This document shows, one piece after another, positions 1-7,898 of a DNA stretch of 64,000 nt (position 1 is its first letter; each line of letters begins with the position of its first letter). The notes below the pieces were generated by a model that was given only the letters and a program-made list of their open reading frames with translations, made no database searches and had not been told where the DNA came from. The position numbers and the translations under genes are program-made. The stretch covers positions 1,860,001 through 1,924,000 of the forward strand of contig CAWIMS010000005.1 of the NCBI GenBank assembly GCA_963837285.1, written 5' to 3'. Source of the stretch: Planosporangium sp963837285 (GTDB lineage: Bacteria; Actinomycetota; Actinomycetes; Mycobacteriales; Micromonosporaceae).

Positions 1-1
1 G

Positions 2-349
2 GACCAGAGCCGGTCCGAGGAGCTTCAGATCCACAGCTGGGTGAAGTTTCGGCCACGGGCGTACTTCAACGACCCGTGGGTGGACGCGTGCCGGGAGCTG
101 ATCAGTATCGACACAGCGATCCTGCCGGCGGCCGCGTGGGCGTTGGCCGGCGACAGGTTCGTCGCCCCCAGCATCGATCTCTATGTCGCGTTCCATTCGC
201 CGCCGCCCCCCGAGGACTACCTGCTCGTGACGGCCCGAGGCACCGCCGCGGGGGCCGGGTTGGTCAGCGGCACAGCACAGACGCGATCCGTCGACGGCAC
301 CCTCACGGCGAGCGGTGGATCCCAGCTCCTCTGCCGGATGCTGGCGTGA
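2..349 (+). CDS. Acyl-CoA thioesterase family protein, C-terminal part
   Basis: The reading frame is open from the left window edge, so this is the end of a gene that starts outside. The visible 115 residues fit the second hotdog domain of TesB-type acyl-CoA thioesterases. They include a WVKFRP segment, a DACRELISIDTAILPA helix and a strand in which the protein is described as acting on substrate (SIDLYVAFHSPPP). These enzymes hydrolyse acyl-CoA thioesters in the cytoplasm. The assignment is by family resemblance only. The gene converges on the VOC gene with no gap. Confidence 0.6.
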   Translation, partial: DQSRSEELQIHSWVKFRPRAYFNDPWVDACRELISIDTAILPAAAWALAGDRFVAPSIDLYVAFHSPPPPEDYLLVTARGTAAGAGLVSGTAQTRSVDGTLTASGGSQLLCRMLA

Positions 350-724
350 CTAACCCTGGGCAGTCGCGATCTGCCAGGTATTGCCCCAGCCGTCCCGCAC
401 CGTTGCCCACCGATCGCCCCACGGCATGTCGGAAGGGTCTCCGAGCGAGGTCGCGCCGGACTTGATGGCGCGCTGGTAAGCCGTATCGGTGTCCTCGACG
501 TACACGATGAGGAAGGCGGGCGCCATCTCCCACTGGCCGCCGCCGTCACTGATCATCACCACAGAATCACCCAGCCGCAGCTCGACCGGTCGTCCTGACT
601 GAAGCTCCCCTTCGGCGCCGAACACCTCGCGGAGGAAGTCGACGAGTCCTTGCGGGTCGTCGGTGATGATCCTCGGTGTGACCGTGTGTCGCCCGGCCCG
701 CTGCCACGATTCCGATGCACCCAT
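350..724 (-). CDS. VOC (glyoxalase/PhnB-like) family protein
   Basis: This is a 124-residue single-domain vicinal-oxygen-chelate protein. It shows the beta-alpha-beta-beta-beta halves typical of the PhnB/glyoxalase subgroup, with LVDFLREVFGAEGE in the first half and WGDRWATVRDGWGNTW near the C terminus. The metal ligands expected of a true glyoxalase are not obvious, so substrate and reaction are unknown; members include bleomycin-type drug binders and isomerases. The ATG at 724 was chosen because the ORF upstream of it loses family character. Its stop abuts the end of the thioesterase gene. Confidence 0.7.
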   Translation of the reverse strand: MGASESWQRAGRHTVTPRIITDDPQGLVDFLREVFGAEGELQSGRPVELRLGDSVVMISDGGGQWEMAPAFLIVYVEDTDTAYQRAIKSGATSLGDPSDMPWGDRWATVRDGWGNTWQIATAQG

Positions 725-1149
725 AGCTCTGCTTTCACTCGTTGCCGCTCGGTGACGAATATTCGCGCGCCCGAGCCACCACCATCGAGACGGCACCGAC
801 GGTGCCGGGAGGCTCAAGAACACGAACGGCAACACCCTAGCGCAGCCGTGAACGCCCGGCAGCCGGGGCAAGTGATGACGGCGGCCGTTGTCCGCATGCT
901 GAGGTGCCGTTGTCGGCCCAGCTCTGTTTGACGAACCTCACGGAGTCGCCCGGGGTGCGCAGCCCATGCCGGACGCGCCGTCCGCGCATGGACGGCAAGC
1001 CGGACCAAGGTTTCCCCGTTTAACCCGATCACTAGCTGTGCGGATCATAGTCGACTATTCGGACCGCACGCAAACCGCACTGTTTGTTCCGATGGCATCT
1101 GGCTTGTGGAATGTGACGGCCGAAAGGTGAGTGCGGCGTGCCGGTCGGG
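725..1149. other. Intergenic region, no gene seen
   Basis: About 425 bases separate the VOC gene start from the methyltransferase end. Open frames here have no family resemblance or ribosome binding site. The VOC promoter should lie at the left end of this stretch, but no clear -35/-10 pair was found. Confidence 0.4.
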
Positions 1150-1776
1150 CTAGGTGTCGGAAGCTCGGACCGTGCGGAGCAGGAAGCCGGGCAGGAAGAA
1201 CTCCTCGCCGTCCATCGCCGCGGCCACGTCGACCTCCTCGACCTCGGTGTCGACCCACTCCGGCTCGGGGAAGCCCGCCCGCAGGGACTCCTCGGTCATG
1301 CCCCAGCCGTCGACCTCCTCCGGCGACACCGCGAGCACGAAGACGGTCGCGCCCGGCGCGGCGAGGCCCGGCAGGAGCGCGAGGTAGTCGTCCACCTCGT
1401 CGGCCCCGCCCAGGCTGTGCAGCAGACCGGAGTCGAACACCGAATCGAACGGCGCCGACGGCAACGACAGGTCGGCGGCATCCTGGACCTCGAACCGCAC
1501 CGCGAGGCCCTCGGCGATGGCCTTTGCCCGGGCCCGGTCAACCGCCACGCGCGAGATGTCGATCGCCGTCACCTCGTAGCCGCGCCGGGCCAGGGCGATT
1601 GCCAGATCACCTGTGCCGCAGCCGACGTCGAGCACCTTCGGGCCCTTCACCCCGTCGTCGAGCACCCTCGCGAGTGCCGGCTGGGGACCACCGATGTCCC
1701 AGGGCGGCCCGCCCGGCCCGGCGTCGCGGTAGATCCCGTCGTACTCGTTGTCATTGAACTCGTCGCGTGCGGTCAC
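1150..1776 (-). CDS. Class I SAM-dependent methyltransferase
   Basis: This is a Rossmann-fold methyltransferase of 208 residues. The SAM-binding motif I VLDVGCGTGDLA is followed by an acidic residue after strand 2 (VTAIDIS) and a motif IV-like segment FDSVFDSGLLHSL. The fold is like thiopurine/ubiquinone-type small-molecule methyltransferases. A longer frame reaches a TTG at 1863, but that TTG is the -35 box of a good promoter. The GTG at 1776 has GGGGGA six bases upstream and is preferred. The substrate is unknown. It is a monocistronic unit next to the polyketide cluster and may not belong to it. Confidence 0.8.
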   Translation of the reverse strand: MTARDEFNDNEYDGIYRDAGPGGPPWDIGGPQPALARVLDDGVKGPKVLDVGCGTGDLAIALARRGYEVTAIDISRVAVDRARAKAIAEGLAVRFEVQDAADLSLPSAPFDSVFDSGLLHSLGGADEVDDYLALLPGLAAPGATVFVLAVSPEEVDGWGMTEESLRAGFPEPEWVDTEVEEVDVAAAMDGEEFFLPGFLLRTVRASDT

Positions 1777-1835
1777 CGCATCCCCCGGGACAACTGGCTC
1801 GCCGACCTGAATCGACTCTACGCGTGCAGGGGGCG

Positions 1836-1885
1836 ATGCTACGTCGCGGAGGGCGATTGTCAAGACCTGTCGATGAGAGGTCTTG
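1836..1885 (-). promoter_or_regulatory. Promoter and palindrome upstream of the methyltransferase
   Basis: On the minus strand TTGACA (1863-1858) and TAGCAT (1841-1836) are separated by 16 bases, a close fit to a housekeeping sigma promoter. An 8-bp inverted repeat, CAAGACCT / AGGTCTTG with a 9-base spacer (1861-1885), overlaps the -35 box. It could be an operator for a dimeric repressor. Start placement of the downstream gene at 1776 leaves a leader of about 50 bases. Confidence 0.55.
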
Positions 1886-2499
1886 ACTTTGCCGCAGCAG
1901 CTCCCGGTGCCAGGGCTGCCGCAGAAGGAAGGAACGCCTCGCCGTGCTCATTCGCAGGACTGGAGTATTGCGCCACCGCGGTTCGCGAAACAACATGCCG
2001 CCTTGGCCCCAGTCCCACCGGCGGTGTCGAAACTGTCGTAACCGGCTGACACGCGCCTACACCACAAAACCGATCGCAGTCGAAACGCGCACACAAACGG
2101 TGTCGCAGTCCACAGACAGAACCTTCCGGGCGCCGCAGGGCGTTACGGCTCCCAGGGGCATACCCGAAAGGACATAGTCGGCTGCCCGCATGGGCAACGC
2201 GAACCGCGACCGACGATTGACCCACGTCACAGCAGAGCCCATCCAGGAGCCGTTCGGCGTGCGGGTTCCTTCCGTTCCGGCTTGCATGCGGCATTGTCGA
2301 TGCTCTCCATCGCGCTCTCGACGGAAGCGGATGGCGCCAGTACCGTCCCGGATTGGCTGGGACCCAAGGAGATCGACGGCCCTCGCAGTCGGGTGAGGAA
2401 GTCGCTCTGCTGCATGACGGGTGCGCGCGACCCAACACCCGGCCGTCGACCCTGACCGGCGGACCCGCACCGCCGCCGACCGTCGAAAGGCAGCCGACC
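1886..2499. other. Intergenic region, no gene seen
   Basis: Roughly 600 bases separate the methyltransferase promoter and the P450 start. The open frames are shadows without recognisable families. The P450 promoter should be here; a Shine-Dalgarno-like CGAAAGG at 2483-2489 serves the P450. Confidence 0.4.
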
Positions 2500-3669
2500 A
2501 TGACTTCCGCTCCCGAAATCGACCCGTCCAGCCCGGCAATGTTGGGGAATCCCTACCCCGTCTACGCGGAGCTCCAGGACAAACATCCCGTCTTCTGGCA
2601 CGAAAAGGTCGGCGCCTGGATCGTCACCCGCTACGAGGACTGCCGCGACGTCCTCATCGACTCCGAGCGGTTCATCCGTGACCCCCGCCGGGTCAGCCAG
2701 CCCTCCTCCGAGGAGAGCGCGAGCGTCGCGACCCTCGGCGCGGAACGGCAAAACGACCTGAGGCGGCTCCTCATCGGCTCGATGCACTCCCAGGACACCG
2801 AGCAGCTCGGCCGCAACGTTCGGGCGAAAATCGACCAGATCCTCGCGACCGTCGCGTCCCGGCCGTCGTTCGACTGGATACCCGAGGTCGCCGCGCCACT
2901 CGCCGGCTCGATCACGGCGGAGTTGCTCGGCGTCCGGGAACCCGACCCCCGGATCTTCCAGGCGATCGCCGAGGGCATGGCCCTCAAGTTCGACGAGGAC
3001 CTTGGTGAATACGACGCCGCGGCGGAACGCCGGATCCAGGAGGCCGTCGCGGCCTTTGGAGCCGTCATCGAAGAGTGGCTCGGCGCGGACGACACCCACG
3101 GCACGATCCTGACCCTCAAAAACCGGGCCGACGAGTTGAGCGTCCCTCTGCCGGTTATCAAGAACAGCATCGGCCTCCTTTTCAGCGGGAGCTACACCAC
3201 GATCTTCGGCAGCTCCGGAAACCTCGCCTACACGGTCATGGAACGGCCCGACATCCTCGATCAGCTCCGCGACCCGGCCCTGCTGGGCACCGGGATCGAC
3301 GAGTTCCTGCGGTTCCACGGACCGACGTGGGCCACCGGCCGGGTCGCGAAGCACGCGACGGAGATCCGGGGTGTCACCATCAAGCAGGGCGATCCGATCT
3401 TGGTTGTTGTCGCCGCCGCGAACCGCGATCCGGCCCAGTTCCCGCGGCCGCAGGACATCGTGCTCGACCGCACCCCCAACAAGCACCTCGCCTTCGGATG
3501 GGGCCCCCGCTCGTGCGTCGGGTCGCTGTTCGGTCAGCTCGCCCTCCGGCAGCTGATCGGCGCCCTGCACGACACACCGGCACCGCTGCGGTTGATCGGC
3601 ACCCCGGTCCCGCTCCCCACGATCACGGTACGAAGCTTCGGCTCGCTCCCGGTCACGTTCCAGGCGTAA
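2500..3669 (+). CDS. Cytochrome P450
   Basis: This is a 389-residue bacterial class I P450. The heme-binding loop FGWGPRSCVG places the thiolate ligand at Cys339, and the K-helix ExxR motif is EFLR (268-271). The I-helix reads SGSYTT around residues 230-234, so the usual acidic residue before the conserved threonine is Tyr232. That position normally assists proton delivery for O2 activation, so the catalytic mode may be unusual. The ATG at 2500 has CGAAAGG about 11 bases upstream. A strong hairpin follows the stop. It sits beside the polyketide cluster regulators and may be a tailoring oxidase, but that link is inference. Confidence 0.92.
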   Translation: MTSAPEIDPSSPAMLGNPYPVYAELQDKHPVFWHEKVGAWIVTRYEDCRDVLIDSERFIRDPRRVSQPSSEESASVATLGAERQNDLRRLLIGSMHSQDTEQLGRNVRAKIDQILATVASRPSFDWIPEVAAPLAGSITAELLGVREPDPRIFQAIAEGMALKFDEDLGEYDAAAERRIQEAVAAFGAVIEEWLGADDTHGTILTLKNRADELSVPLPVIKNSIGLLFSGSYTTIFGSSGNLAYTVMERPDILDQLRDPALLGTGIDEFLRFHGPTWATGRVAKHATEIRGVTIKQGDPILVVVAAANRDPAQFPRPQDIVLDRTPNKHLAFGWGPRSCVGSLFGQLALRQLIGALHDTPAPLRLIGTPVPLPTITVRSFGSLPVTFQA

Positions 3670-3677
3670 GGACAGTA

Positions 3678-3720
3678 GCCGTTCGGGCCCAGGCCGTCCC
3701 CGGCCTGGGCCCGAACGGGC
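3678..3720 (+). terminator. Strong hairpin after the P450 gene
   Basis: A 16-bp perfect stem, GTTCGGGCCCAGGCCG (3681-3696) pairing with its complement at 3701-3716, encloses a four-base loop. It begins a few bases after the P450 stop. There is no T tract, as is common for actinomycete terminators. Confidence 0.75.
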
Positions 3721-4023
3721 TGCCTGCCTAGAAGTGCGGCGGATGCGGTGCCGAGACCCGCCACGACTCCACAGTGGTGGGAATGTTGCGGGTCACCGGG
3801 CCGGTGGTGCGACGACCTCCGTCGGACGTCTTCAGCGGGCATCATCCCCCGTGATGTGACCACTCTCAGCCTCCCCGTGTGACTTTGACCAGCGCCATTC
3901 GCCGATCAAGAATCCCAGGCCGGCCGTAGTCGGGCAATCGCCCCGACAGTTGTCAATACCCCTTGAGGGAACGCAGAGAAAACCCAGCCACCACAACGCT
4001 CCGGGCCGGATGTCAATCGGAAT
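3721..4023. other. Intergenic region between P450 and LuxR-type regulator
   Basis: This stretch of about 300 bases lies between convergent genes. On the minus strand a short open frame ends at 3728 with the peptide tail VESWRVSAPHPPHF, but it has no convincing start or ribosome binding site. Nothing else was recognised. Confidence 0.35.
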
Positions 4024-5013
4024 CTACAGCCAACCGCACCGGACGGCGCGCACGCCCGCCTCGAACCGGCTGTGCGCGTCCAACCGGTCCATCAGGGTCG
4101 CCATCATGCGCCGCACCGACCGCAACGACAGACCCAGCCGCCGCCCGGCCGACTCGTCGGTGAGCCCGGTGGCCAGCAGGCGCAGCAGCTCGCGTTGCTG
4201 GTTCGTGAGCGCCTTGTCCGAGCGCGCCGGCAGTGGCGTGCCGAACGGTGCCGCCTGCGCCCACACCGCCTCGAACAGACAGACCAGCGCCAGCATGACG
4301 CCCGGGCCGCCGACCTGGACCGCACCCAGCCGGGTGTTGTCCGGATCGATCGGTAGCAGTCCGGTCGTCTGGTCGAACAACACCATACGTATCGGAAGCA
4401 TCGCGGTCGTCCGCACTTGGCCACCAAGCTCGGTGAGCCATCGGGCGTACCGCACGGTCGCCTGGTCGTTGCGCATGCTGTCCAGGTACACCGTGCGTAC
4501 CGTGAGGCCGCGGTCGAGCAGATGCCGGTCGAGCGGCCCGCTGGCCGCCAGGCTGGCGGTCGACTGCGCGCCTCCGGGCATGAACGACAGGCAACTGCTC
4601 GACGCCTCCTGCGCCAACTGCTCCAGCCGCCGGTGTACCGCGTCCGTGCCGCGCAGGTTCTCGACCTCGTCGCCACGGCCGCCGAACCGATGCCGGGCGT
4701 ACTCGGCGGCGAGCTGCGCCATCGACGCCCGGCTCTCCGCGAGCGCCTGCTGCCGGCGGGCGACGTCGGCCTCCTGCCGGGCGATCAGCGCGCCGAGCGC
4801 GACCGCCGGACTGACCGGGCGGAGCGCCTCGGAATCGCCGTCGGCAGACCGGCAAAGCAGCGCGAGTTCGGCGAGTTGGTCGAGTGCGGCGCGCACGTCA
4901 GACTCGGGCAGTGCCAGGTGGTCGGCGAGCTGCGCCACGCCCCAGCTGTCGTTGGCCAGCATCGCCCGGTACACGGATTCGCAGGTCTGGTCGAGCCCGA
5001 TTACTTCCAGCAT
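4024..5013 (-). CDS. LuxR-type regulator with TrmB-like N terminus
   Basis: This is a 329-residue DNA-binding protein. The N-terminal 70 residues form a winged-helix module (CESVYRAML...VAQLADHLALPESDVRAALDQL), the TrmB-like arrangement. A central regulatory domain follows. The C terminus is a LuxR/GerE helix-turn-helix (LTNQQRELLRLLATGLTDESAGRRLGLSLRSVRRMM). Proteins of this build often act as pathway regulators in actinomycete gene clusters. The ATG at 5013 was chosen over 5055 because the family begins near MLEVIGLDQ. It sits divergently from the small protein and SARP gene, so it probably controls the polyketide cluster. Confidence 0.85.
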   Translation of the reverse strand: MLEVIGLDQTCESVYRAMLANDSWGVAQLADHLALPESDVRAALDQLAELALLCRSADGDSEALRPVSPAVALGALIARQEADVARRQQALAESRASMAQLAAEYARHRFGGRGDEVENLRGTDAVHRRLEQLAQEASSSCLSFMPGGAQSTASLAASGPLDRHLLDRGLTVRTVYLDSMRNDQATVRYARWLTELGGQVRTTAMLPIRMVLFDQTTGLLPIDPDNTRLGAVQVGGPGVMLALVCLFEAVWAQAAPFGTPLPARSDKALTNQQRELLRLLATGLTDESAGRRLGLSLRSVRRMMATLMDRLDAHSRFEAGVRAVRCGWL

Positions 5014-5277
5014 CCTCGTACCCCCGTACGCCGTGGATCCCAGGCAAATGATCATAGGTCACCGTCACTGCCGGCCGACTGATGCTGGCAGGGAGATGCC
5101 GGGCAGGTTGGTGCCAGCCGGCGGGCCTGCTGGCGGAGCGGTACGCGGCGCAGACTTCAGACAGCGACGCACGTCTCACGGAGGTACTCCATGAACGCGC
5201 TGAACCACCGCCGCCCGTACACCCTGACGCGGCGTCCCGGCGCCGGTTGGGACTGACCGCATGAGGGCGCCCAGTCG

Positions 5278-5556
5278 ATGCTGATGACCCTCGCAGCCCT
5301 CGACGCACCGGCCCGGGGCCCGCGCTCACGGGTCGAGGCGCAGATCGCGGCCGACATCCTGTGGGCCGCCACACGCCCCGAGGACCTCATCGAACACATC
5401 TATGTCCGGGCCGTCCGGCACGGCTTGTATCTCGTTTTCTACCAGCGCGCACCGGATCCGGAAATCGCGGCCAGGACCGTGGTGCGGCTGTGCCAGCGGG
5501 CCGGTCACGCCTCACCACTCCTGCGCGGCTGGGCGGTTCACATTCTCGAACCGTGA
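5278..5556 (+). CDS. Small hypothetical protein upstream of SARP
   Basis: This 92-residue protein was not recognised. It has a helical N-terminal half (EAQIAADILWAATRPEDLIEHIYVRA) and a predicted mixed C terminus, without a signal peptide or membrane segment. A second ATG at 5284 is equally plausible as a start. It precedes the SARP gene by 43 bases in the same orientation and is likely co-transcribed, which suggests a role in cluster regulation; that is inference from position only. Confidence 0.55.
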   Translation: MLMTLAALDAPARGPRSRVEAQIAADILWAATRPEDLIEHIYVRAVRHGLYLVFYQRAPDPEIAARTVVRLCQRAGHASPLLRGWAVHILEP

Positions 5557-5599
5557 GCCGGCCGCCGCTGTCCATGACCTGCCGTGGGAAGGACTCACA

Positions 5600-6478
5600 G
5601 TGTCTTTTGGGGTACTCGGCCCGCTGTGCGTGGGCCGCGACGGAGTTCGGCACGTGCCGACCGCGCCGAAGCAACGGCAGCTTCTCGCTCTCCTGCTGAT
5701 GAACGCCAATCAGGTCACCTCGGTGTCCGAGTGCATCGAGGAGCTGTGGGGGGACCGTCCACCGAACACGGTCATCCCGACCCTCTACACCTACGTGATG
5801 CAGCTGCGGAAGGCGTTCGGCGGGCAGGAGCCACGGAATGGACGGACCTGTGCCCGTCTGGTCACCAGGAATCGCGGTTACACGTTCGCGGTCAATCCCG
5901 GCGACGTCGACCTGCACGTGTTCGAGGAACGGGTGGAGCAGGCCCGCCGGGCGCTCGAAGACGACAATGACGAGCTGGCCGCCGAACTGTTCCACGACGC
6001 GCTGGCTGTCTGGCGCGGGCCGGCCCTCGTCGACGTACATCTCGGGCCGCTGCTGCGGTGCCGCGTCGCGGGCCTGGAAGAGTCCCGGATCAGCGTCCTG
6101 GAGCAGCGCATCGAGGCGGATCTGCGCCTCGGCCGGCATCAGGAGCTGCTCGGCGAGCTCTCGATGCTGGTGGAAAAGCACCCGCTGCATGAGAACCTGC
6201 ACGCCCAGCTCATGCTGGCCCTCTACCGGTCCGGCCGGCACGCGCATGCCCTGGACGTGTACCAGCGGCTGCGGCGGCTGCTCGCCGATGAGCTGGGCAT
6301 GGAGCCCCTGCCCCGGATCCGGCGGCTACACGGCGCGATCCTCCGCTCTGATCCGGCGCTGGACACCCGGGCGGACGTGCGGTCCAGGTTGTCACTGGAC
6401 ATCATGGACCGGCCGGCTCAGCCGGCGGAGCACCCGCACCGTGCCCGCCGGCCGAGACGGCCACCGCCGCAGCGCTGA
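5600..6478 (+). CDS. SARP-family transcriptional activator
   Basis: This is a 292-residue Streptomyces antibiotic regulatory protein. The N-terminal OmpR-like winged helix begins FGVLGPLCVGRDG and includes the recognition region TPLYTYVMQLRKAF-like segment near residue 60. The bacterial transcriptional activation domain (BTAD) covers about residues 95-245, with the typical LHENLHAQLMLALYRSGRHA helix pair. SARPs bind direct heptamer repeats near -35 boxes of biosynthetic operons. The GTG at 5600 has GGGAAGGA eight bases upstream. It is the most likely pathway activator of the aromatic polyketide cluster; candidate target repeats lie at 14586-14605. Confidence 0.9.
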   Translation: MSFGVLGPLCVGRDGVRHVPTAPKQRQLLALLLMNANQVTSVSECIEELWGDRPPNTVIPTLYTYVMQLRKAFGGQEPRNGRTCARLVTRNRGYTFAVNPGDVDLHVFEERVEQARRALEDDNDELAAELFHDALAVWRGPALVDVHLGPLLRCRVAGLEESRISVLEQRIEADLRLGRHQELLGELSMLVEKHPLHENLHAQLMLALYRSGRHAHALDVYQRLRRLLADELGMEPLPRIRRLHGAILRSDPALDTRADVRSRLSLDIMDRPAQPAEHPHRARRPRRPPPQR

Positions 6479-6499
6479 CTGACCGATCGGACCGGTCAG
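6479..6499. terminator. Hairpin between convergent SARP and ABM genes
   Basis: CTGACCG (6479-6485) and CGGTCAG (6493-6499) form a 7-bp stem with a 7-base loop between two convergent stops. It may act on both strands. Confidence 0.45.
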
Positions 6500-6795
6500 A
6501 CCTCCTGCGGCGAGCCGGTCATCCTGACGTCGGTCAGGTGTGGGTCGCCCTTGATGAAGGGCTTCAATTCGGCGTACCGGCTCCGGAACTCGACCTGCTG
6601 TGTCGCCTGGTCGAACGACTCGGCGTCCGTCCACTCGGCGACCATGAAGTAGACGTTGGCGTCTTTCTGGGAGCGGGCCAGCACGAATCGCACGATCCCC
6701 GGCTGCGTCAGCATGAAACTGGCGACCGGCTCGAAGTGGCGTTCAAACTGCTCGGCCGGACCGAGCAGCGTGAGCTTGTTGAGGAAGATGACCAC
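6496..6795 (-). CDS. Antibiotic biosynthesis monooxygenase (ABM) domain protein
   Basis: This is a 99-residue single ABM domain, a ferredoxin-like fold. It has the typical opening MVIFLNKLTLLGPAEQFE and a central VYFMVAEWTDAESF strand-turn. The family includes cofactor-free quinone-forming monooxygenases of type II PKS pathways, such as ActVA-Orf6 and TcmH, and also heme-degrading enzymes. In this neighbourhood oxidation of a phenolic ring to a quinone is the likely role. It starts 13 bases after the LLM gene stop on the minus strand and should be the last gene of the APH-LLM-ABM operon. Confidence 0.8.
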   Translation of the reverse strand: MVIFLNKLTLLGPAEQFERHFEPVASFMLTQPGIVRFVLARSQKDANVYFMVAEWTDAESFDQATQQVEFRSRYAELKPFIKGDPHLTDVRMTGSPQEV

Positions 6796-6808
6796 GACGC
6801 CTCCGTTC

Positions 6809-7876
6809 TCAGCTGATCTGCCCGGCGAACCGCGGCAGGACGTGCTCGGCGAACAGCCGCATGGTCCGTTCCGACTCCTGGAGCGGTGGGTTTCCGGAGA
6901 TGACCTGGAGGCTCACCGTGACGTCGCCGTACCAGTCCGCAATCGTCCGGACCCGGTCGAGCACCTCGGCCGGGGATCCGACCAGCACCTTGCCGTCCCG
7001 TAGCTGGCTGTCGAAGTCGCTACCGCGGATCCGCTCGACGATCTGCTCGTACCCGCGGTAGGCGTCGCTGCGCGTGTGGCTCCACGCGGCCACCGCTTCG
7101 AGCAACGTCTCGTTGGTACGCGCCGAGTAGACCCGGCCCCACCGGTACGCCTCGGCGGGGTCCTCGGCGAGATAGCAGTTGTAGCTGAGATGGATCGGGC
7201 CGGTGTCCGGGTCGAACCCGGCGTCGGCGCGTGCTTTCCGGTACAGCGCAAGCATTTCCTGAAGCTTGTCGCGCTTGTTGATGGCCGGCACGACCATCAG
7301 CCCGTACCCGGACCTGCCGGCCGCCTCGCAACTGTCCGGTGTCACCGCCGATGCGACGAGGATCGGCGGGTGTGGCCGCTGGTACGGTCGAGGCAGCAGC
7401 GTAACGGGCCCGAACCGGTGGAACCGGCCGGTCCAGACGACGTTCTCCTCCGCCCACAGCCGGCGGCACGCCTCGACCCCTTCGTCGAAACGCAGCCGAC
7501 TCTCGTCCATGGGTACCTCGAAGGCCTGGAACTCGTCGGGCAGGAAGGCGCGGCCGAACCCGACGTCGAGGCGACCCTGCGAGATGTTGTCCAGCATCGC
7601 CAGCTTGCCGGCGAGCTTGACCGGGTGCGAGAAGGCCGGGATGACCGCGCCGGTGACCAGCCGGACCCGCCGGGTACGGGCGGCCACGGCGGCCAGGAAC
7701 GTCACCGGGTCGGGGCTGTAGCCGCCGTATGCGTGGAAGTAGTGCTCGACGGTCTTGACGTGGTCGTAGCCCAGTTCATCGGCGAGTTCGGCCAGGCTCA
7801 AGGACTCCGCGAAGTACCGGGCGGCATTCTTGTCCGCGGACCCGACGGTGGGAAACAGGTTGATCCCGAACTTCAT
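6809..7876 (-). CDS. LLM-class flavin-dependent oxidoreductase
   Basis: This is a 355-residue TIM-barrel enzyme of the bacterial luciferase-like monooxygenase family. It opens MKFGINLFPTV, has a YDHVKTVEHYFHAYGG segment lining the flavin site, and the family signature GRLDVGFGRAFLPDEF. Such enzymes use FMNH2 (monooxygenase) or F420. The reduced flavin could come from the flavin reductase gene at 17585. It lies 22 bases after the phosphotransferase gene and 13 bases before the ABM gene, so a shared transcript is likely. A tailoring oxidation of the polyketide is inferred from context. Confidence 0.88.
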   Translation of the reverse strand: MKFGINLFPTVGSADKNAARYFAESLSLAELADELGYDHVKTVEHYFHAYGGYSPDPVTFLAAVAARTRRVRLVTGAVIPAFSHPVKLAGKLAMLDNISQGRLDVGFGRAFLPDEFQAFEVPMDESRLRFDEGVEACRRLWAEENVVWTGRFHRFGPVTLLPRPYQRPHPPILVASAVTPDSCEAAGRSGYGLMVVPAINKRDKLQEMLALYRKARADAGFDPDTGPIHLSYNCYLAEDPAEAYRWGRVYSARTNETLLEAVAAWSHTRSDAYRGYEQIVERIRGSDFDSQLRDGKVLVGSPAEVLDRVRTIADWYGDVTVSLQVISGNPPLQESERTMRLFAEHVLPRFAGQIS

Positions 7877-7898
7877 GAAGACAGGCTGTCATCGGCGG

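Noticed and set aside
3728..3840. Minus-strand short frame ending VESWRVSAPHPPHF, considered as a small RiPP precursor
   Set aside because: No convincing start codon with ribosome binding site and no modification gene next to it on the same strand.
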